Made by a program: the position numbers and the translations under genes | Notes under the pieces: generated by a model | The model's input: only the letters and a program-made list of their open reading frames with translations | Database searches by the model: none | Told to the model about the DNA's origin: nothing | Shown here: positions 7,383 through 7,421 of the stretch, piece by piece | How positions within the stretch are numbered: position 1 is the stretch's first letter | Layout: every line of letters starts with the position of its first letter | Assembly: GCA_023425455.1 (NCBI GenBank) | Contig: JAFACP010000157.1 | Coordinates: 1-7,421, forward strand | DNA length: 7,421 nt | Origin: Pseudomonadota bacterium | GTDB lineage: Bacteria > Pseudomonadota > Gammaproteobacteria > Enterobacterales > Enterobacteriaceae | Direction of reading: 5' to 3'

Positions 7383-7421
7383 AAGACAGCCTCTGATGAG
7401 TTTATTTGACCATCGCAGAAG

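Overview
The window looks like a piece of chromosome from a gamma-proteobacterium of the Enterobacteriaceae, probably close to Enterobacter, Klebsiella or Citrobacter. This rests on gene order and on remembered E. coli proteins: GlgB, GlgX, GlgC, Asd and YhgN align almost residue for residue, with catalytic residues at identical numbers. The genus is inference.

Layout. Positions 1-4497 carry, on the minus strand, the start of the glycogen operon glgB-glgX-glgC. GlgC is cut by the left edge after 107 codons; glgA and glgP would be expected beyond it. glgB and glgX overlap by 4 nt and glgX and glgC are 14 nt apart, so the genes are probably co-transcribed and translationally coupled. A non-coding stretch (4498-4748) holds the asd terminator, a candidate glgB promoter, a predicted structured leader and a 9-bp direct repeat. 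asd (4749-5852, minus) follows. A 248-nt divergent intergenic region holds a candidate asd promoter and a 17-bp inverted repeat. yhgN (6101-6694, plus) encodes a MarC-family membrane protein. After a 241-nt convergent spacer with two abutting hairpins lies an unrecognised 148-codon gene (6936-7382, minus). In E. coli K-12 the next gene after yhgN is gntU, so this gene marks a local difference. No intergenic stretch exceeds 300 nt.

How the genes work together. GlgC makes ADP-glucose, the committed step of glycogen synthesis. GlgB adds alpha-1,6 branches to the growing glucan. GlgX removes the short outer branches left after phosphorylase has trimmed them. The glgC leader keeps a recognisable CsrA-type site (GGA in a hairpin loop plus GGA in the Shine-Dalgarno), implying post-transcriptional repression. 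asd is a separate unit for diaminopimelate, lysine, threonine and methionine synthesis. Its position beside glg is conserved synteny, not a shared pathway.

Most of the window is ordinary core genome. No mobile element, CRISPR array, tRNA or rRNA was seen. The parts worth a second look are the unrecognised gene, the paired hairpins before it, and the leader structures of glgB and glgC.
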